Positions 46,996 through 61,900 of a stretch of 64,000 nt of DNA are shown here, piece by piece. This DNA comes from Brugia malayi. Its lineage: Eukaryota; Nematoda; Chromadorea; Rhabditida; Onchocercidae. The stretch spans positions 10,972,501-11,036,500 of the forward strand of contig NW_025062476.1 of assembly GCF_000002995.4 (NCBI RefSeq), given 5' to 3'. A program made the translations under genes and the position numbers. The notes below the pieces were generated by a model. That model was given only the letters and a program-made list of their open reading frames with translations, ran no database searches and was not told the origin of the DNA. Numbering within the stretch: the first letter of the stretch is position 1; each line of letters opens with the position of its first letter.

Positions 46996-49900
46996 TGACA
47001 ATGATTATGATAATATAATAGTGTTTTTATTGTTAAATGAACAAAAGAAAGCTAGAAAAGACTTTATTGAGTGGCGATTGGCATGTCAAAAGATAAAGTA
47101 ACGAAGGGATAGGAAATAAATGAAAATCTATGGACAATAAAAGGAAAAAAAATTGAGATGAACAAATTTTTTCAAAAAAAAGTAAAATAAAAAAAAGACA
47201 TAGTAGTTGTATTTACATTCTATCATGAAATAATGTAAATGTTATTTCTGTTGATTAGTAATTCTTATCATTTTTTATTTTCAATATTATTATTTATTTT
47301 TGTTTTTTTTTTTTTTTAAAATAATTTTAAGAGAAACATATTCATATCACTTAAATTATAAAATTTTCCTTTATTTTTAACGATATAATTATGATTGTTG
47401 GATAATAGAACTAAACAACAATGAAATTTGCTTAATAAAATATAACTGATAAAAATTTTGAAAATGAAGAAAAAAAAACTTCCAAAAATTATGTTATCAA
47501 ATCCAAATTATGGATTACAAAAACATTGAAACTATTCGAAGTTTTTAAAGTTTTTTTCAAAGATTTTCAATTTTTTCCTTTTTTGTAATTGAATAAACAA
47601 AAAAAGAACACTCGAAAAATCGAAAATAAGCAATGTTAATAAAGATAATAATAATAATAATAACAATAATTGAAATTTACATTAATAATATTACATTCAT
47701 TCCTTATAAATAAATATTCTAATAATGCTAAGTGAGTAAATATCTCAGTGAATCTATTTTATATGAAAAAAGAAACAATTTAAAACTTGAAGTTAGTTAA
47801 ATGAGCCAGATAAATTCATTGCTGATAATTGTAGTGATAAAAATTAACACTTTACAATCAGATATATTACATCATTTTATAACTTTGATTGATAATTTGA
47901 GCTCGTTTTATGCAATTTTAATTTAAGTTTAATTAGATAATATAGAATGGTTAAAAGAAGAAATCGGTTTTTGAGTTTCAATTTTATGATTAAATAATTT
48001 TAAAACGATCATAACTTAGTGATAATCATTAATCAGAATGAAATCTTTTTTAGCATAGCCAAATTACATTTTCAATAATTTTGAACTGACTAGATGCTAA
48101 AATAAGCTTATGATAGAAAGAATTGATGGAAATAAGAGCCATATATATACATGAATTATGGTCACTTTATTATATTCAAAGAATTTTAACAAAGAAAAAA
48201 AATTTTTTTTTCTTTTTTTGAAGAATCTTCCTACTAGGCTGCTTGGCTGCTTTTTAGGCCTAGAAGAATGATTGAGAAGAAGGAATTTTGTATGACTTCG
48301 AAATAGGCATGCTTAGTTAAATAACAATTGCTTCGAATATCTTTCACTTTTACATACTTTTTGCATCTGTCTATAGCAGCAAAATGTTTTTATTTTTTAT
48401 TTTTATTTTTTGAAAAAAAAGGAAAAAATTTTTCTCAAACAAATATTTGATTAAAATTTTAATGCAGAATATTTGAAAATGAGAAATTAATTATCTTTTT
48501 TTGATTAAAAATTTGTTAAATATAAATTTAGCGTGTTTTTGTTAATATAATTTATAAGTCACAGTATTTCGTAGTTTCAAACATTTTGTTTAAAATTAAT
48601 ACATCAATTTTTATCATATTATTAACATATTAATATCAGTTATAGTCTTATCTAATATTTTGTTATTTTCATTTTCAAACTAACGTAATTAATAAATATA
48701 TTGATAAAAACAGTGCTATATTTTGATTAAGAATAATTGCTTAACTTGTGAAATTTTAAAATTTAAATTAAATAATTCAAAACAAACTAAGCATCAATTT
48801 GCTATACTATCCTAATCATTAATTAAGTATTGATGGATTAAAATTAGTACTTTTAAATTGCTAAATTAATAATATTTTGTATGTAAATAAGCAATTTAAA
48901 AGAAAAAAGACATATATATCCGACCAAAGAATGAAGCATATAACTACAAAGGTACTTATGTGATTATTCGATGAAAACGGAAATTTAAAATAAAAACACC
49001 ACAATACTTATAAAATTATTTAATTCAATTAGAAACAAATTACTATATATCCTTTAAATTTTCACTTTCTTAGAATCATTTCCTAAATTAAAAAATATAT
49101 ACAATAAAGATCAATTTCTATAATTTCTTGAAAATAAAACAAAAAAAAAAAAAAAATTGATAATATTTGAATTTAAGAGCAAAAAAAAAAACACCCACAC
49201 AAAATAAAGAAAGAATGAAAAGAAAACAAACCAATAAAAATAAGGCATAATTAAAGAGTGAAAAAAAAAATGAGAAAGAAAAGGAAATAGATGTATTCTT
49301 ATGAAAGGTATAATTAATTCTAAAAATTAATTATGCTAAAGCTTATTTATGAAAAAAGACATTTTATTTTAATTCTTTTAAGAAAATTCATTAGTTTTTA
49401 TCTTTTGAAAAGTATAATTAATGCTAATTAGTTATTTCTAAGGTTTATTTATTTTTCTGGCTAATATAAGTAAACTAGTCTTGGCTTCACTGTATCCACG
49501 GTGTTGTTAGTGATGTGTTGGTAGTGTAGTTGTGTGATGATATTGAGAAATGTTAAATTGGGCCAAAGATGTCTAAAATTTTTTTTTTTTCTTGGCCATT
49601 CTTTTCCAAACTTTCATCTTTTTTTTTCGTCATTGGCTCAAAAAAAGGAAGAAAATCAATACATTTAGCAATGAAAATATGAATATTGTTTTTGCGTTGA
49701 AAACAAATGAAAAATTATTTAAAAAAAAAAAAAAAAAGAAATTGAAAAATGAAAAGAAAAAAGGAAAAAACAAAAACAAAAAATGAAAGAAAAAAGAAAA
49801 AACAAATAGAAAATTCAATCAAATAATTATTAATTCCTATAAATTTTTTGTTCAATTATTTTTGCAAATCCCTTTTTTCCTGTTTTTTTAATATTTTAAT

Positions 49901-52900
49901 ATTAATTATTTTTTTCGTTCGAAAAGTAGAAAATATCGCATAAATGTTAATTATAAAAATATAAATTAAAAGATTGATAATGATAAAATAAGGGGATAAA
50001 ATTTCTATGAATTTGATTTATTAATTAATTTCAAATCACATGAATTTCATTTTTTTACTTACGTTAATTTGTGTGCTGCATTTTCAATAAATTTTATTTT
50101 AAAAATTTGTCATCCATTTAATTTTTGCAACTAATCATTAAATTACTTTAATTTGAAAATATTTTGTTTTACTTAAAATATGTTATCGATAATTTTTCAT
50201 TTCAAATTTATATTTCTAAAAAAATTTGGCTTTTTGATATACCATTAATGTTAACATACTCTCTACCAGTTTCAATCAGTGATTAATTAATTTCAAAAAG
50301 AGAAATCTGAACAAAAGTAATGCAAATATTAAGATAAGGTAACGAAGAAAAAACAAAATTTGGAGATAAATGTACTGAAAATTTGAAAAATTTTTCTCTC
50401 AAAACTGAATGTTTAAATCGATTATATATATTTTATCCAATAAATTCATTGAATTTCTATTTCTTAAATAATATTAAGTAACAGCAATCAAAGAATTATA
50501 TAATATTTTTTCAAATAATTGAACATTATTCAGTTGTTAAAAAGAAAACATTGCGATAATTATCCTAAATTATTCTAACATTTTAATTTATTTCATTTTA
50601 AATTAAATTTTTAAATTTATTTTTTGAAAATAAAAACTTTAATGGCAAAGAAATCCTTAAAAAACTGCATTTATATGCTAACAACAAGCATGAATAGCAC
50701 TGAAAATTAGACTTTTTTAACTATTGATTCTTTTTTTTTTCAGAGACAAATTTGTCAAATTTTGCTTTGTTTTTCTTTTTTGTTTTGCTTTTTTATTTTT
50801 GCTTATTAAACATTTTCATAAATCTCTCCACAACCAATAAATTATCATTCCTTTCATACATCTATAAACAATCATTACTCATCTAACTTCTTTTTACTGT
50901 AATATTTATCAAATAAAATTTTCATAATTTAACTTACTACTAGCAAATTCATAAAATTTTTGAAATCTTTTTTGAATTGGTAAAAAAGTTTTTTAGAATA
51001 ATTAATTTGTATTTCCTCTAATGACGTAAATTGGTTATTGTTTTCTGAAAATGAGTAAAAATTTAGGAGAGAGAGGGAGAGAGGAAGAGAGAAAAGGAGA
51101 AAAAAGTAACATGTTAAAAATGATATTTCAACAAATAATAGGAAATTATTTGAATAGGAAAAATCGAAGTCTACAAATTATCGATATACCATTATTTTTA
51201 TTCTCTTCAACGATTTAGTGTAGATGAGCTTTTTTGAAGAAGAAAGTTTTGTTATAAGTGATGTGATGTTTGACTAAATAAATAAATTAAAATTAATATT
51301 TCAAATTTTCATTTTCATCGAATAAATTTTTTCACTTATATGTTATCGATTACTGACTAATCCCTACATTATGCATTTTCTTGATGACTTACAACAATTG
51401 ATGAAATTGTGTATTAAAATATGAATTTTAAAATTTAAATGAGAAATTATTTGCACCAAAATTTCTTACAAATCATTCATTTCTTTATTATACGTCATTT
51501 CATCAATTTATTGTTGTTAACAAGGAAATAAGTAATACTTTATTTTAAATCAAATTTCAATAACTTAGAATTATTATTTTATAGCAATTAATTTAAATAA
51601 TTATAATTTATTTTCATTGATAAAATTGTATATTTAAATATAAACTTTAAAATTTAAACCAAAAACTGTTTGCATTAAAATTTACCATGATTAATTCCAT
51701 TTCTTTGTTATATGCTCTTTTATTAATTTGTTGCTATTAACAATTAATATTTTATTCGCTACAATTCAAAATTTATGTTTTAATTAAATAATTAAAATAA
51801 TTGTTGGAAAAAAAAGAAATAAAGAAAGAATAACAAGTAAAGTAAAATAATAGCTAAGTGAATAAATGAAAAATTGAAATAAAATATTGAATAAAGAAAT
51901 AAATATTTGAAAGACTTTAAAAGATAAAGGAAAGAAATTTAAAAAAAAAAAAAAAGGAGAAAGAAGAAAGGAAAAAATTTAATTGTCAATTTTACAACCA
52001 ACATTGAGTTAAAAGAAAAAATAAAAGAAGAAGAAAAGGAAGGATGAATAAAAGGACACAATTGGAATGACAGGAAGCCAAATAAGCTTGATGTGTTGAC
52101 TTTTCATGAAAATGTTAGCCATCATCATATATAGCAGAGTTAAGCTCTTAATGAAATATATTAGGTTGAAAAAATGAATCGTTTATTCTTTACTTTCTTC
52201 TTCTTTTTTTCTTTTTTGCTTTAAAAAAGAATTTTATCAAATTGGAAAAATGCTTATCACTTTGAAATGATCAACAAGAAAAGAAAAGTGACAAAACGAT
52301 ATCAAATTTTGCATATTACTTATGATAAATTGTCAAATTTAAAAAACGAAAAAAAAAGAATGAATTGATATGAAAGTTAAGCAAATAAAAATCCACAAAT
52401 AATACCAAAATATCATTACTTTATTTGGCAAACAAAAAAAAAAAAAGCTAAACGAAGTCATTTATTTAATTTATAACAAACTTTCGTTTTTGTTTTTATT
52501 TAATTCATTTTATTTTTATTTTTTTCTTATCTAATAAAAGACAAGAATGAAATATATTTCTTCCTCTTTTACTTCTCTTTTTCGTTTTTTTTTCTCCAAA
52601 CTTTTAAAAATCCATCATTGAAAAAAATGGAAATATAAAAACTTTATTGTCAGAAAATTGTATTTGTGTGTTCTATGCGAAAGAAATGATTGAAAGACTT
52701 AATTTTATCACTTCCAATAATTAATTCAACAAAGAGTAAACACAATTTAAGGAAATAACTGGAGTTTTTTATTACCTTTTAATAAAAGGTAAATAAATAA
52801 GAAATAAAATAAAACAATTCGTCAAAAAAATTTTCCATTTTAAAAAATTTTTTTAACTTTTTAATAGAATAGAAAAAAAAATCTTTTTCTTTTTCAAAAG

Positions 52901-53734
52901 GAAGGAAGAAAAAGTTTATTTACGACATTTACGATATAATATTTGTTTATATTTATTGTAACAATTCGTTGCGAAATGATCAAATGGTATGTTTTTATCG
53001 AAAAGATTTTGTTTTTATTACTAAAATTATACGATCAGTTTTTTTTCTTTCCTTTCGTTTCTTTCCGTAAAAATAATATAAAAAATGCAAAAATTTTATA
53101 ATCGTATCTTTTTTTTTCTTTGTTCTTTTAAAAAATTATGTTGAAGTAATTGCTGTATATTTTATTAAATATAATTTCCATTTTATCATTGCATTTTGAT
53201 TATTAATAATAAAATTGGTGATTAACAAGCAAATATATTCGTTGTGTTTTTATTTGTTATTTACTCTTTTATTTGATGATTTTTTTTTTTAAAAAAAAAA
53301 AAAACAATTTTGTAAGATTTTTTTGATCAGAATTCGTAAAAAATTTTCAAAAACTTGCAGCAAGTATTTGGTCGAATATTATGCATAGATTTTTATCAAT
53401 CTATTCATCAATTATGTTGCCTAAAAAAATAGCGATATCAATATTATAATACTTACATATGTCAAATAATCTTTTGATTTTTTGGTATATAAATTATTAT
53501 AGAGAAAAGCAAAAAATTAAAAAAAATGTATTTTTCGCTTGGGAAATTTAAAAATTCCAGTGGTATTTTGAAAAATGATAACAATGGAATTATGAAAAAT
53601 TAAATTTTGATAACAAAATGAATCGAAAAAACTGATAAAAACATGAAAAAGCATGCAAGATAAAACAATTATGAGCAATTACATGAGACCTTTGACTGAT
53701 AAGAATGAACTATGAACTTATTTCAAAATTTTAA
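46996..53734. other. A/T-rich stretch, no gene seen
   Basis: Contains GA-rich tracts (51066-51106), a (TAA)n run near 47647 and a G/T-rich patch at 49480-49560. A small inverted repeat (CTAGGC...GCCTAG) lies at about 48233-48264. No coding exon was supported. Confidence 0.55.
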
Positions 53735-54335
53735 GTAGAAATGGATGCTGTATGAAAAGGCAAAGATTCATTTTTCAATGAGAATACGGATGCTGTATTA
53801 AAAAAGACAAAATTTTTAGGTAAAATATTGATACTGTATGAAATTCTGAATTTTTAGTGGAGAATGCGGATACTGTATAAAACAAGACAAAATTTTTAGG
53901 TAAAATATTGATACTGTATGAAAATTCTGAATTTTTAGTAGAGAATGCGGATACTGTATAAAACAAGACAAAATTTTTAGGTAAAATATTGATACTGTAT
54001 GAAAATTCTGAATTTTTTGTAGAGAATGCGGATACTGTATAAAACAAGACAAAATTTTTAGGTAAAATATTGATACTGTATGAAAATTCTGAATTTTTTG
54101 TAGAGAATGCGGATACTGTATAAAACAAGACAAAATTTTTAGGTAAAATATTGATACTGTATGAAAATTCTGAATTTTTTGTAGAGAATGCGGATACTGT
54201 ATAAAACAAGACAAAATTTTTAGGTAAAATATTGATACTGTATGAAAATTCTGAAAAATTTGTGGAGAATACGAGGATACTATATTAAAAAAAAATGAGT
54301 TTTTTCTTCGATGAGAATGCAGATACTGTACACAG
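53735..54335. repeat. 81-bp minisatellite made of two related halves
   Basis: GAGAATGCGG recurs at 53860, 53941, 54022, 54103 and 54184, exactly 81 bases apart, with decayed copies at both ends (53780 and 54265). Each unit has two half-units of about 40 bases sharing ATACTGTATRAAA and AATTTTTAG. Because 81 is divisible by three, two minus-strand frames stay open through the array (53775-54209 and 53816-54340). One repeats FYTVSAFSTKNSEFSYSINI per unit. There is no start context or splice signal for a gene. Confidence 0.93.
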
Positions 54336-55736
54336 CTCAAATGTCATAATGATGTGAGTGACAAACAATGATTTGAAGAATATCTGACATAATCTGACAT
54401 GAAAATCAAAATTCTTTGACTGACATAAAAATATTAGCAGAGTTTTAGCATCAGTTAGCGGAAATCAAAATTGCCGTAGCGAGAACAAAAGAAAGAGAAC
54501 TTGAAAATTAAAAAATAAAAAAGTCATTATAAAAAAAACGAAACTAATTTTTTTTAAAAAAAAACTTAATTAATTTAAAAATTTCTTTAATGGTTCAAAA
54601 TTATTTTTCTTTTTATTTGCAAACGAATTTAAAAGATTTTTAACATTATGTCAGATAGCAATAATATAATAAGTAATACATTCAGTTTAATAATTTCGTG
54701 CATAAACAAAATTTCTTATTTTTTAAATAAATTATTTGTGAAATATACTGATATTTCTTTTCGGAAAAAATAGAGACAAAGACAGAGAAATGAAAAGCAA
54801 GTTTGACACATTGTTTTACTATAAAGCTTTATATATTAAAGTTTCAAAAAAGTTCGTAGCCCTTTCATCATTTTTTTTTTATCTAAACGTTCAGTTTCTT
54901 GTTAGATAATAAAACACATATTCGAGAGAAAGAGAGAGAGAATTTGATTCTTTTGCTAAAAAAACAAATATATTAATGTCTTGAAAAGTCTATAATTTAT
55001 AATATTTTCTCCAAATACCACAAAAATTATTATTACTATTTTGTTTTTCATCTTTTTTTCATCGATAAAATATAACTAAAAAAAAAAAATGCAAAAACCC
55101 ATACGCAATAATTTATTTGAATATGTTTTAGCAAAATTTGGTTTCTTCTAGAAACCATTTTAGTTTTTGTACGCCTAAAACTAAAAAGTAATAACGAATT
55201 AATTATGTTAAAGATAATTTATGAAAGTAAATAAAAAATCAGAATTACAGATCGTTCATTTTTTATTCCTTTGTTTTTCTTTAAAAAACATGAAATTTTT
55301 TTGTGGAATTAAAACTTTTGCTTCTATTTCTAGCAACAGCTTCAAGAACGAAATCAAAAAAATTTGTTCTAAAAATTACTAAAATTAATCAATTTAACTA
55401 AGATTTTGAATGCAATTTATTCAAATATTTCAATTATAATTTTAGAATAAATTTTTCTAACAGAAACTTTTTCCTAACTTCTTTTTAATTTTTAATAATC
55501 TTTTTAATTTCATCAATTTTTCCATCATTCGTTCATTATTCATTTCGTTTTGAAATTGATTTTCTAGATTTTTTTAAATTTTTGCTATTTAAAACTTACT
55601 GTCAAAATTATTGAATAAATTTAATGCAATATTAAAAACAAAATAATTAATAAGTGGATTTTTTGAAACAAATTAAACTAAGTAGGATTAGAAAAAAGAA
55701 ATTAAAAGCATTACATCTTTATTTAAGAGCGGCGAT
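54336..55736. other. A/T-rich stretch, no gene seen
   Basis: The first 150 bases after the minisatellite are slightly less A/T-rich. The rest is homopolymer-rich with a short (GA)n run near 54925. Confidence 0.55.
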
Positions 55737-55925
55737 ATGATTTGGAAAAGTCGAGGAAGGACTGATAAAAAAATAAAAAATAATAAAAAAAAATTTATCG
55801 AATCAGTACAACGCATATCAAATTGTTGACGATATAATAAAATTTGAGGAGTTTCTAGGATCAAAGGATTATACCGATTTTAGAAAGCACCTGGCAAAGC
55901 CGAAATTTTGTTTTAAATGAATAAA
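55737..55925 (+). pseudogene. possible broken small gene or terminal exon
   Basis: An ATG at 55737 opens a 30-residue frame (MIWKSRGRTDKK, then FIESVQRISNC) ending at 55827-55829. In the next frame a mixed-composition stretch follows: YNAYQIVDDIIKFEEFLGSK, then DYTDFRKHLAKPKFCFK and a TGA at 55918-55920. AATAAA overlaps that stop (55920-55925). The switch of frame suggests a decayed gene, or an exon starting at an acceptor near 55806. Family not recognised. Confidence 0.3.
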
Positions 55926-58900
55926 TTAAAACGGAACAGTAAAAAATTACAATCATTTGTAATTTTTGCAACTTCTTATCATTTTTGCTCTATCAGTTAA
56001 ATTAAATTGTATTCCAATTAGTTATCAATAAAGTTTTTTATTTGTTAGTGCTTTCTTTCAATAAAGTTATTTTCATTCAATCTTTTAAGAAGTGCAAAAT
56101 TTTCTTCTTTTTTTTTTGAGGGGGGGGGGTCAATAATTATTACAAAATGAAAAAATTTTATTTAAATAAATAAATTTCTAAATAAATTCGTGAGATCGGT
56201 ATTCTTTTACTTAATTTTCTATTGTAAAAAATAATGAGGGAAAATATTATTTCATTTAAATTTAAATACCGGCGTGACTTTATAAAGTAATTGACAAATA
56301 ACTTTTTATTTACCTTTTTTCTTTTTTAGTTGAAATTCAATTTTCAAAGAAATTTAACTAATGAAAAAGAAGAAAAAAGGAAATTGATCTGAGATTATTT
56401 TGAGATATAATTTGGACACAAACATTAAAAATGTATGCAATTAAATGTGTAATGCATTTACCGCTCTTCTACTATCCTATAATATATATTCATCGTTCTT
56501 ATCTTTGAATTTATTTCTCTTTTCGATTGATTTCAATTTTTACTTTTTTCTAGTAAAACTAAAGAAACGAATAGTGATAAACTTATTCTAATCTATTATC
56601 AATTATCAGTATAGAATTTAACAATCAATATAATATCAGCAAAGTTAATACAATTTTATTACTTTTTAATTAAATTTGAAAGAACAATAAAATATATAAA
56701 GAAAAAAACGATAGAATTTCGACAAAAAAAATCCTTTCAAATTTCAGCTTATTTGCAAAAAAAAAAAAAGAATTTCAGCTTATTTATCGTTAAGAGAATT
56801 AATTTCTTGTCAAACGAAACTTATTTGTTGACACATTTCGATGACAGAAAAAAAAATTGAAAAATAAAAAAAGGTGCTGAGATTTGTTTGAAATATAAAC
56901 CATTACAATATTAAAATATAAAATGAAATCTAATATCTATTTCTTGTTAAGGGATATCAGAGTATTATTCAAATTATTATTTTCTTTTATTTATGTATTA
57001 AAGAAGATTATATTGTTAATGAATATTACATTGATGGAAATTATAATAATATTATACTAATGAATATTTAAATGATATAATTAAAACGATGTAAATATTA
57101 TTTGATAATCACAATAATTTAATTAAAAAAAAATCAGTAATTAAGGAAAAAATTTCTTCCTAATTACTAACAAAATTACAACTTATTAAAAGCAAAACTA
57201 ATTTTCTAATTTATAAAATCATTTAAAACTAAAATCCTAATTCATTCAAATGTAGCACTTGAATAAATAACATTCAATAGCAAAAATTTTATCCAATTAC
57301 TATTAAATTTTAAGCCATGCAAAAACTTTTAAAAAAATCTTAGAAAAATCAGAAAATATCAGAAAACTTTCTTTTCTTTCCCAATTGTTTTTTACAAAAA
57401 AAAAAAAAAAAATTACAAAAGTTTTATCTTAAATAATAATCAACTTTTTCTTTTTTCTTTAAATTTTTGAATTGTAAAACAAAAAACGAAAAGAAAATTA
57501 ACAAAAAAAAAAAAAAAAAAAAAAATTTGTTTGATTTTATCATTAAAGCAATTGATTCTTAATATAATTTACTTTGTTTTTAAAAAAATTTATAAACAAT
57601 AATTTATTTTTTTTCATTAAATCTATTCATTTCCATTCTGTTTGATATAAAAAAGATATTTAAACAAATATAAAAGTTTACCGAAAGTTAAAGTTAAGTG
57701 CTAAATCGGTCTTTTCTTATGTTTTTCTTTTTTTGGAAGGATAATTTATCTCATTTTACAGCATTTTAAAACAATATTCCATATTCATTTATGTGAAAGC
57801 AATATTGATATATCCTATTTATGAGAGAGAAAGAGAGACAGAGAGGGAGAGAGAGAGAAAGAAAAGTTCATCAAAATAGCTTTTTATTTTTAAAAAGAGT
57901 AAAGAAAAAAAAATTAGATTTTCACTTTATCTTTTTCTAAACTTTTTTCTTCAGTAATAGAAAGAATGTGAGAAAAAGAAGAAAATTTTGATTTCTGTTT
58001 GAAAAGTTAAATTTTACATTATTTTATTGTTTTATTGTTATTAAAATAAATTTATAATCATTTCACTAATTTTTAAAAAAACAAAAAAGAAAAGAAAAAA
58101 ATCAAAAAAAAAAATTGGAATTTCTAAATATATTCAGCGATACTCAACAAAACTTTCTTTTCTCAGTGAATTAAACTATTTCCAATCATTTAGTTACCAT
58201 TATGAGATAAACTAATTTCAAAAATTAAAAAAAAGAATTTGTTCAAATAATTAAATTTTGCTAATTTTTGCATCATTAAAAAAGAAAAAAACATTTACAC
58301 TTTTTCGCCTTTTTTTTGATTTCCTATTTTCTTGATAATTCATAATTTCATTATGGAATATATTAATAGCTATAATATAATACAAAATTCATTTTTAACT
58401 TTTTTATTTTTTATAATACTTGGTAAACGATTATTTTAAAAATAGGAAAAAAATTAAACAATAATTTTAACAGAAATAATTAAAAATTTTGGCAAATTCT
58501 GAAGTTTTTTTCTCAGACAAATGAATGAAATGTTGCAGAAATATTGGCCAAAGATAGAACATTTTGTGATAAATTTCATTTTTAAAAATTTTTCAATTCA
58601 TTTTTCTGTCTAACATTTTTTTATTTCAATGTTTAACGACGCAACGATAAAATATTAAAAAATCAAAAACTTCAGAATAACAATGCATTTATTATTGTTT
58701 TACAATACAAGAATTAAATAAACATTAAAAAAGGATTGAAAAAAATAATTAACTTAATTTATTGAACTGATATATACGCATAAACGTATATTTACTCTCA
58801 TTTTATGATAAATTTTAAAATAATCGAAATTTTGATTTCGATATTTGCAAAGATTAAATTAATTTGAATTGTTTACTATTTTCCTGTGTATATGATAGAA

Positions 58901-61900
58901 AAAATTTTGCAAAAAAAGGCGCAAAATTATTAGCATTATTTTATTGCATTACTAATAGACTTAGGTTTTTTTCTTTTTCTTTTTTCAAAACTTTTATATT
59001 TGCATTTTTTTTTCCATAAAGAAAAATTGAATATTATTTAAATTATTATCAGTTCTTGCATAATTAAACTTTCTTTTTTCTGAATAATATTATCAAAAAA
59101 ATTTGAACATTTAAATAATTAAAATAAAGATTATATGTGCTGTAAAACGAAAAATATTTGTAATTGTTGGAATTTGAACTGTTTGAAATATTTTGTTTAA
59201 GCGTATTTTATCAGTTCTTTACATCAAGCTTTTATCTATTATCATTTCATGGGAACTAAATGTTCCTTTCATTGCTCCTTTTCTTCTTGCATCATTTTGC
59301 AAAATTTTGTATAACAAAAAAAAAAAGTAAATATAAACGTTTATTAAACAAATATTTGAGCACAATAAAAATTGTCAAAAAATGGATTTTTTTTCAATAT
59401 TAAAGTAAAAGATAATAAGAAAAAAGCTAATAAAAAATAATAATAAATACTGATAAAAAGTTAAAAATTAAAATAAATAAATAATTAAACAAAAAGAAAA
59501 AAGAGATAAATTATGAAAAAAAAAGAAGAAAATTTTAATTTACAATCATTTCAATAAAATGAATGATCAAATTTTCTGATTTTTTTCTTATAAATTTTTT
59601 CGTTTTAAAAATTTTTTTGCTACCAACTCAGAAGAGGAAAATTTGCATTTATTAATTTTATTGTTTAACATATTAACAATTATGCTAATACATTAAATTT
59701 TATAGACTAAGCTTAATTCAACTATGAAAGTTTAAAATGAATAAATGATAGCGACAACTGCGCATTTTTGAATAACAGATGATGAATGGAAATGGGAGAG
59801 AAGAAAGGAGGTGGAGCATTAAATATAAGATAAATCAATAAATAAACATAGAAAAAAAAGGAATAAAATAATGGCAAAATTTTGAAAACTTATAATTATT
59901 GCTATTTTTTTTTCTTCATTATTTCAAATATTACTACAAAATTTTTTTTTTATTCCATTTTTTTTGATTAAAATTTTTATTGACAAAAAATTTTGCTCCA
60001 AAATATTGTGGCAAAATGATTGATGGAAAGATTGTTAACATTGATAAAAATATCAAAATTAAACAAAATAATAATTGTATATGAAATTTTAAATTACACA
60101 ATTTTATATTGTTTTTTAATGCAAATATTTTGATCAAATGTTTACTAAAATAAAAAAAGATTAAAAGAAAAATTTGCTTACGATAATAATTATTTTATAA
60201 GAAATAAAAAGAAAAGAAATGAAACGAAATTTCTTTTTTTTTGACAAATATAATCTCATATTTAAAATAAAATAAATCCATTTTTGAGCCTTTTCTTGCT
60301 ATCATATCATCTTGTTTACAATCATTAATTTTTTTTCTTAAATTTTTGTTTATCATTGTGACATGAAAGGATTAAGAATTAAAATTGCGAAGAAATGCAT
60401 GAATGAAACGAATTAATATTGAAATGAAGAAAAATAAAAGGAAAAAAGATTGGTATTAAAATATTTATCATTTATTCTTCTTTCATTCCATTTTAATAAT
60501 TCAAAATGAGAAAAAGGAATGATAAATAACAAATAAGATTATGTCAAATTTAAACGATTCATTGTTAAAATACACAGAAAAAAAAAAGGTTTTTTTTCTA
60601 ATTTAATAAATTATTATTTTTACTTTATTTGTTTCTTTTTTTGTTCAACAAATTAGAAAATTTGGAATTCTTTTTTGAAATGAAAGATTTTTTTCTTGAA
60701 AATTTCATATAAATATAGTATAAATTCTTGTCATAGTTACATATAATTTATTCCTTTTCCATTTTTTAAAATTCAAAATGAGAAAAATAATGGAAAAAAA
60801 CATAGAATTATGACAAATTCAAACTAATCGTTGTAATTTATTTGAAATTATTAACTAATCAATAACTTTCATAATTTATCATAATATTATTTTTATGAAA
60901 TTACTAATTATTCGAAATATTTTTGACACAATAAAAATAACAAAATAGTAAACAGTTGTGGAATGGATAGAACAAAATTGTTTATCATTAATGATAATAA
61001 ATATAAAATGTGCGGAAAATTTTTCAAGTCAAAAATTTGAAACTGTTTTTTTTTTTGAAAATTTAATACAAATGCAGAAGAAATTCTTATTGTAGTTATA
61101 TTAATTTCTTACGATGAGTTTATTAGGAGGAATTATTTTATTACTATTAAAAGTTATTTTTTCATTTACTAAAAAGATTAATAATATATATAACTTTAAA
61201 AATTTTAAACTTAGTTTAAAAAAAAAAAATATTTATTCAAAATAGATGACTAATAGACGTGTTATTCTTAATAATAAATACAATCTGTGGAGTAACTCGA
61301 AATAATTAGTATGACTAATAAATAATAGTAATAATAATAATAACAGTAACAATAACAACAATTGATAGTAATGACAGCAATAATAATAACAATAGTAATA
61401 ATAATAGTAATAACAACTCTTTTATGACAATTAAGATTGAATAGATTTTATGATAATTAAAGTGAGCAATACCAGTGGGATTTTCCGTCTAAACATGGAA
61501 GTAGAAGGCAAAATTGCTAAAAAGAATTGAAAAGCAAATTTTTGGTTTTATCTTAGTATTATTACATTTGAATAGTTACTTGTTTAAATCAGATTAAAAA
61601 CTTTGTTTATTATAACAGAATTTAGGTTTTAAAAATTTGATCATCAAATCTTATCAGTCAAATCTTTTTATTCTCAAAAAAAGAAATGCACGAAAATAAA
61701 AATTACTCTTGCAAATTTAAACAAAATAATAAAAAAATAAAAAATAAGTAAGCAAAAGTTTCCTTTGAACTGATTGAACTGAATACGAATTTATATTAAG
61801 CAATTATGGCAATTTATTGTAAACTGAAAAAAAAAAGAAACAAAATAATAGGCTTTAAAGATTATAAATTAAGAAGAAGCAGCAAAATTAATTCATCAAT

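Noticed and set aside
53775..54340. 144- and 174-codon minus-strand frames with a 27-residue repeat
   Set aside because: Both come from the 81-bp minisatellite; two frames are open for the same reason, and there are no splice or start signals.
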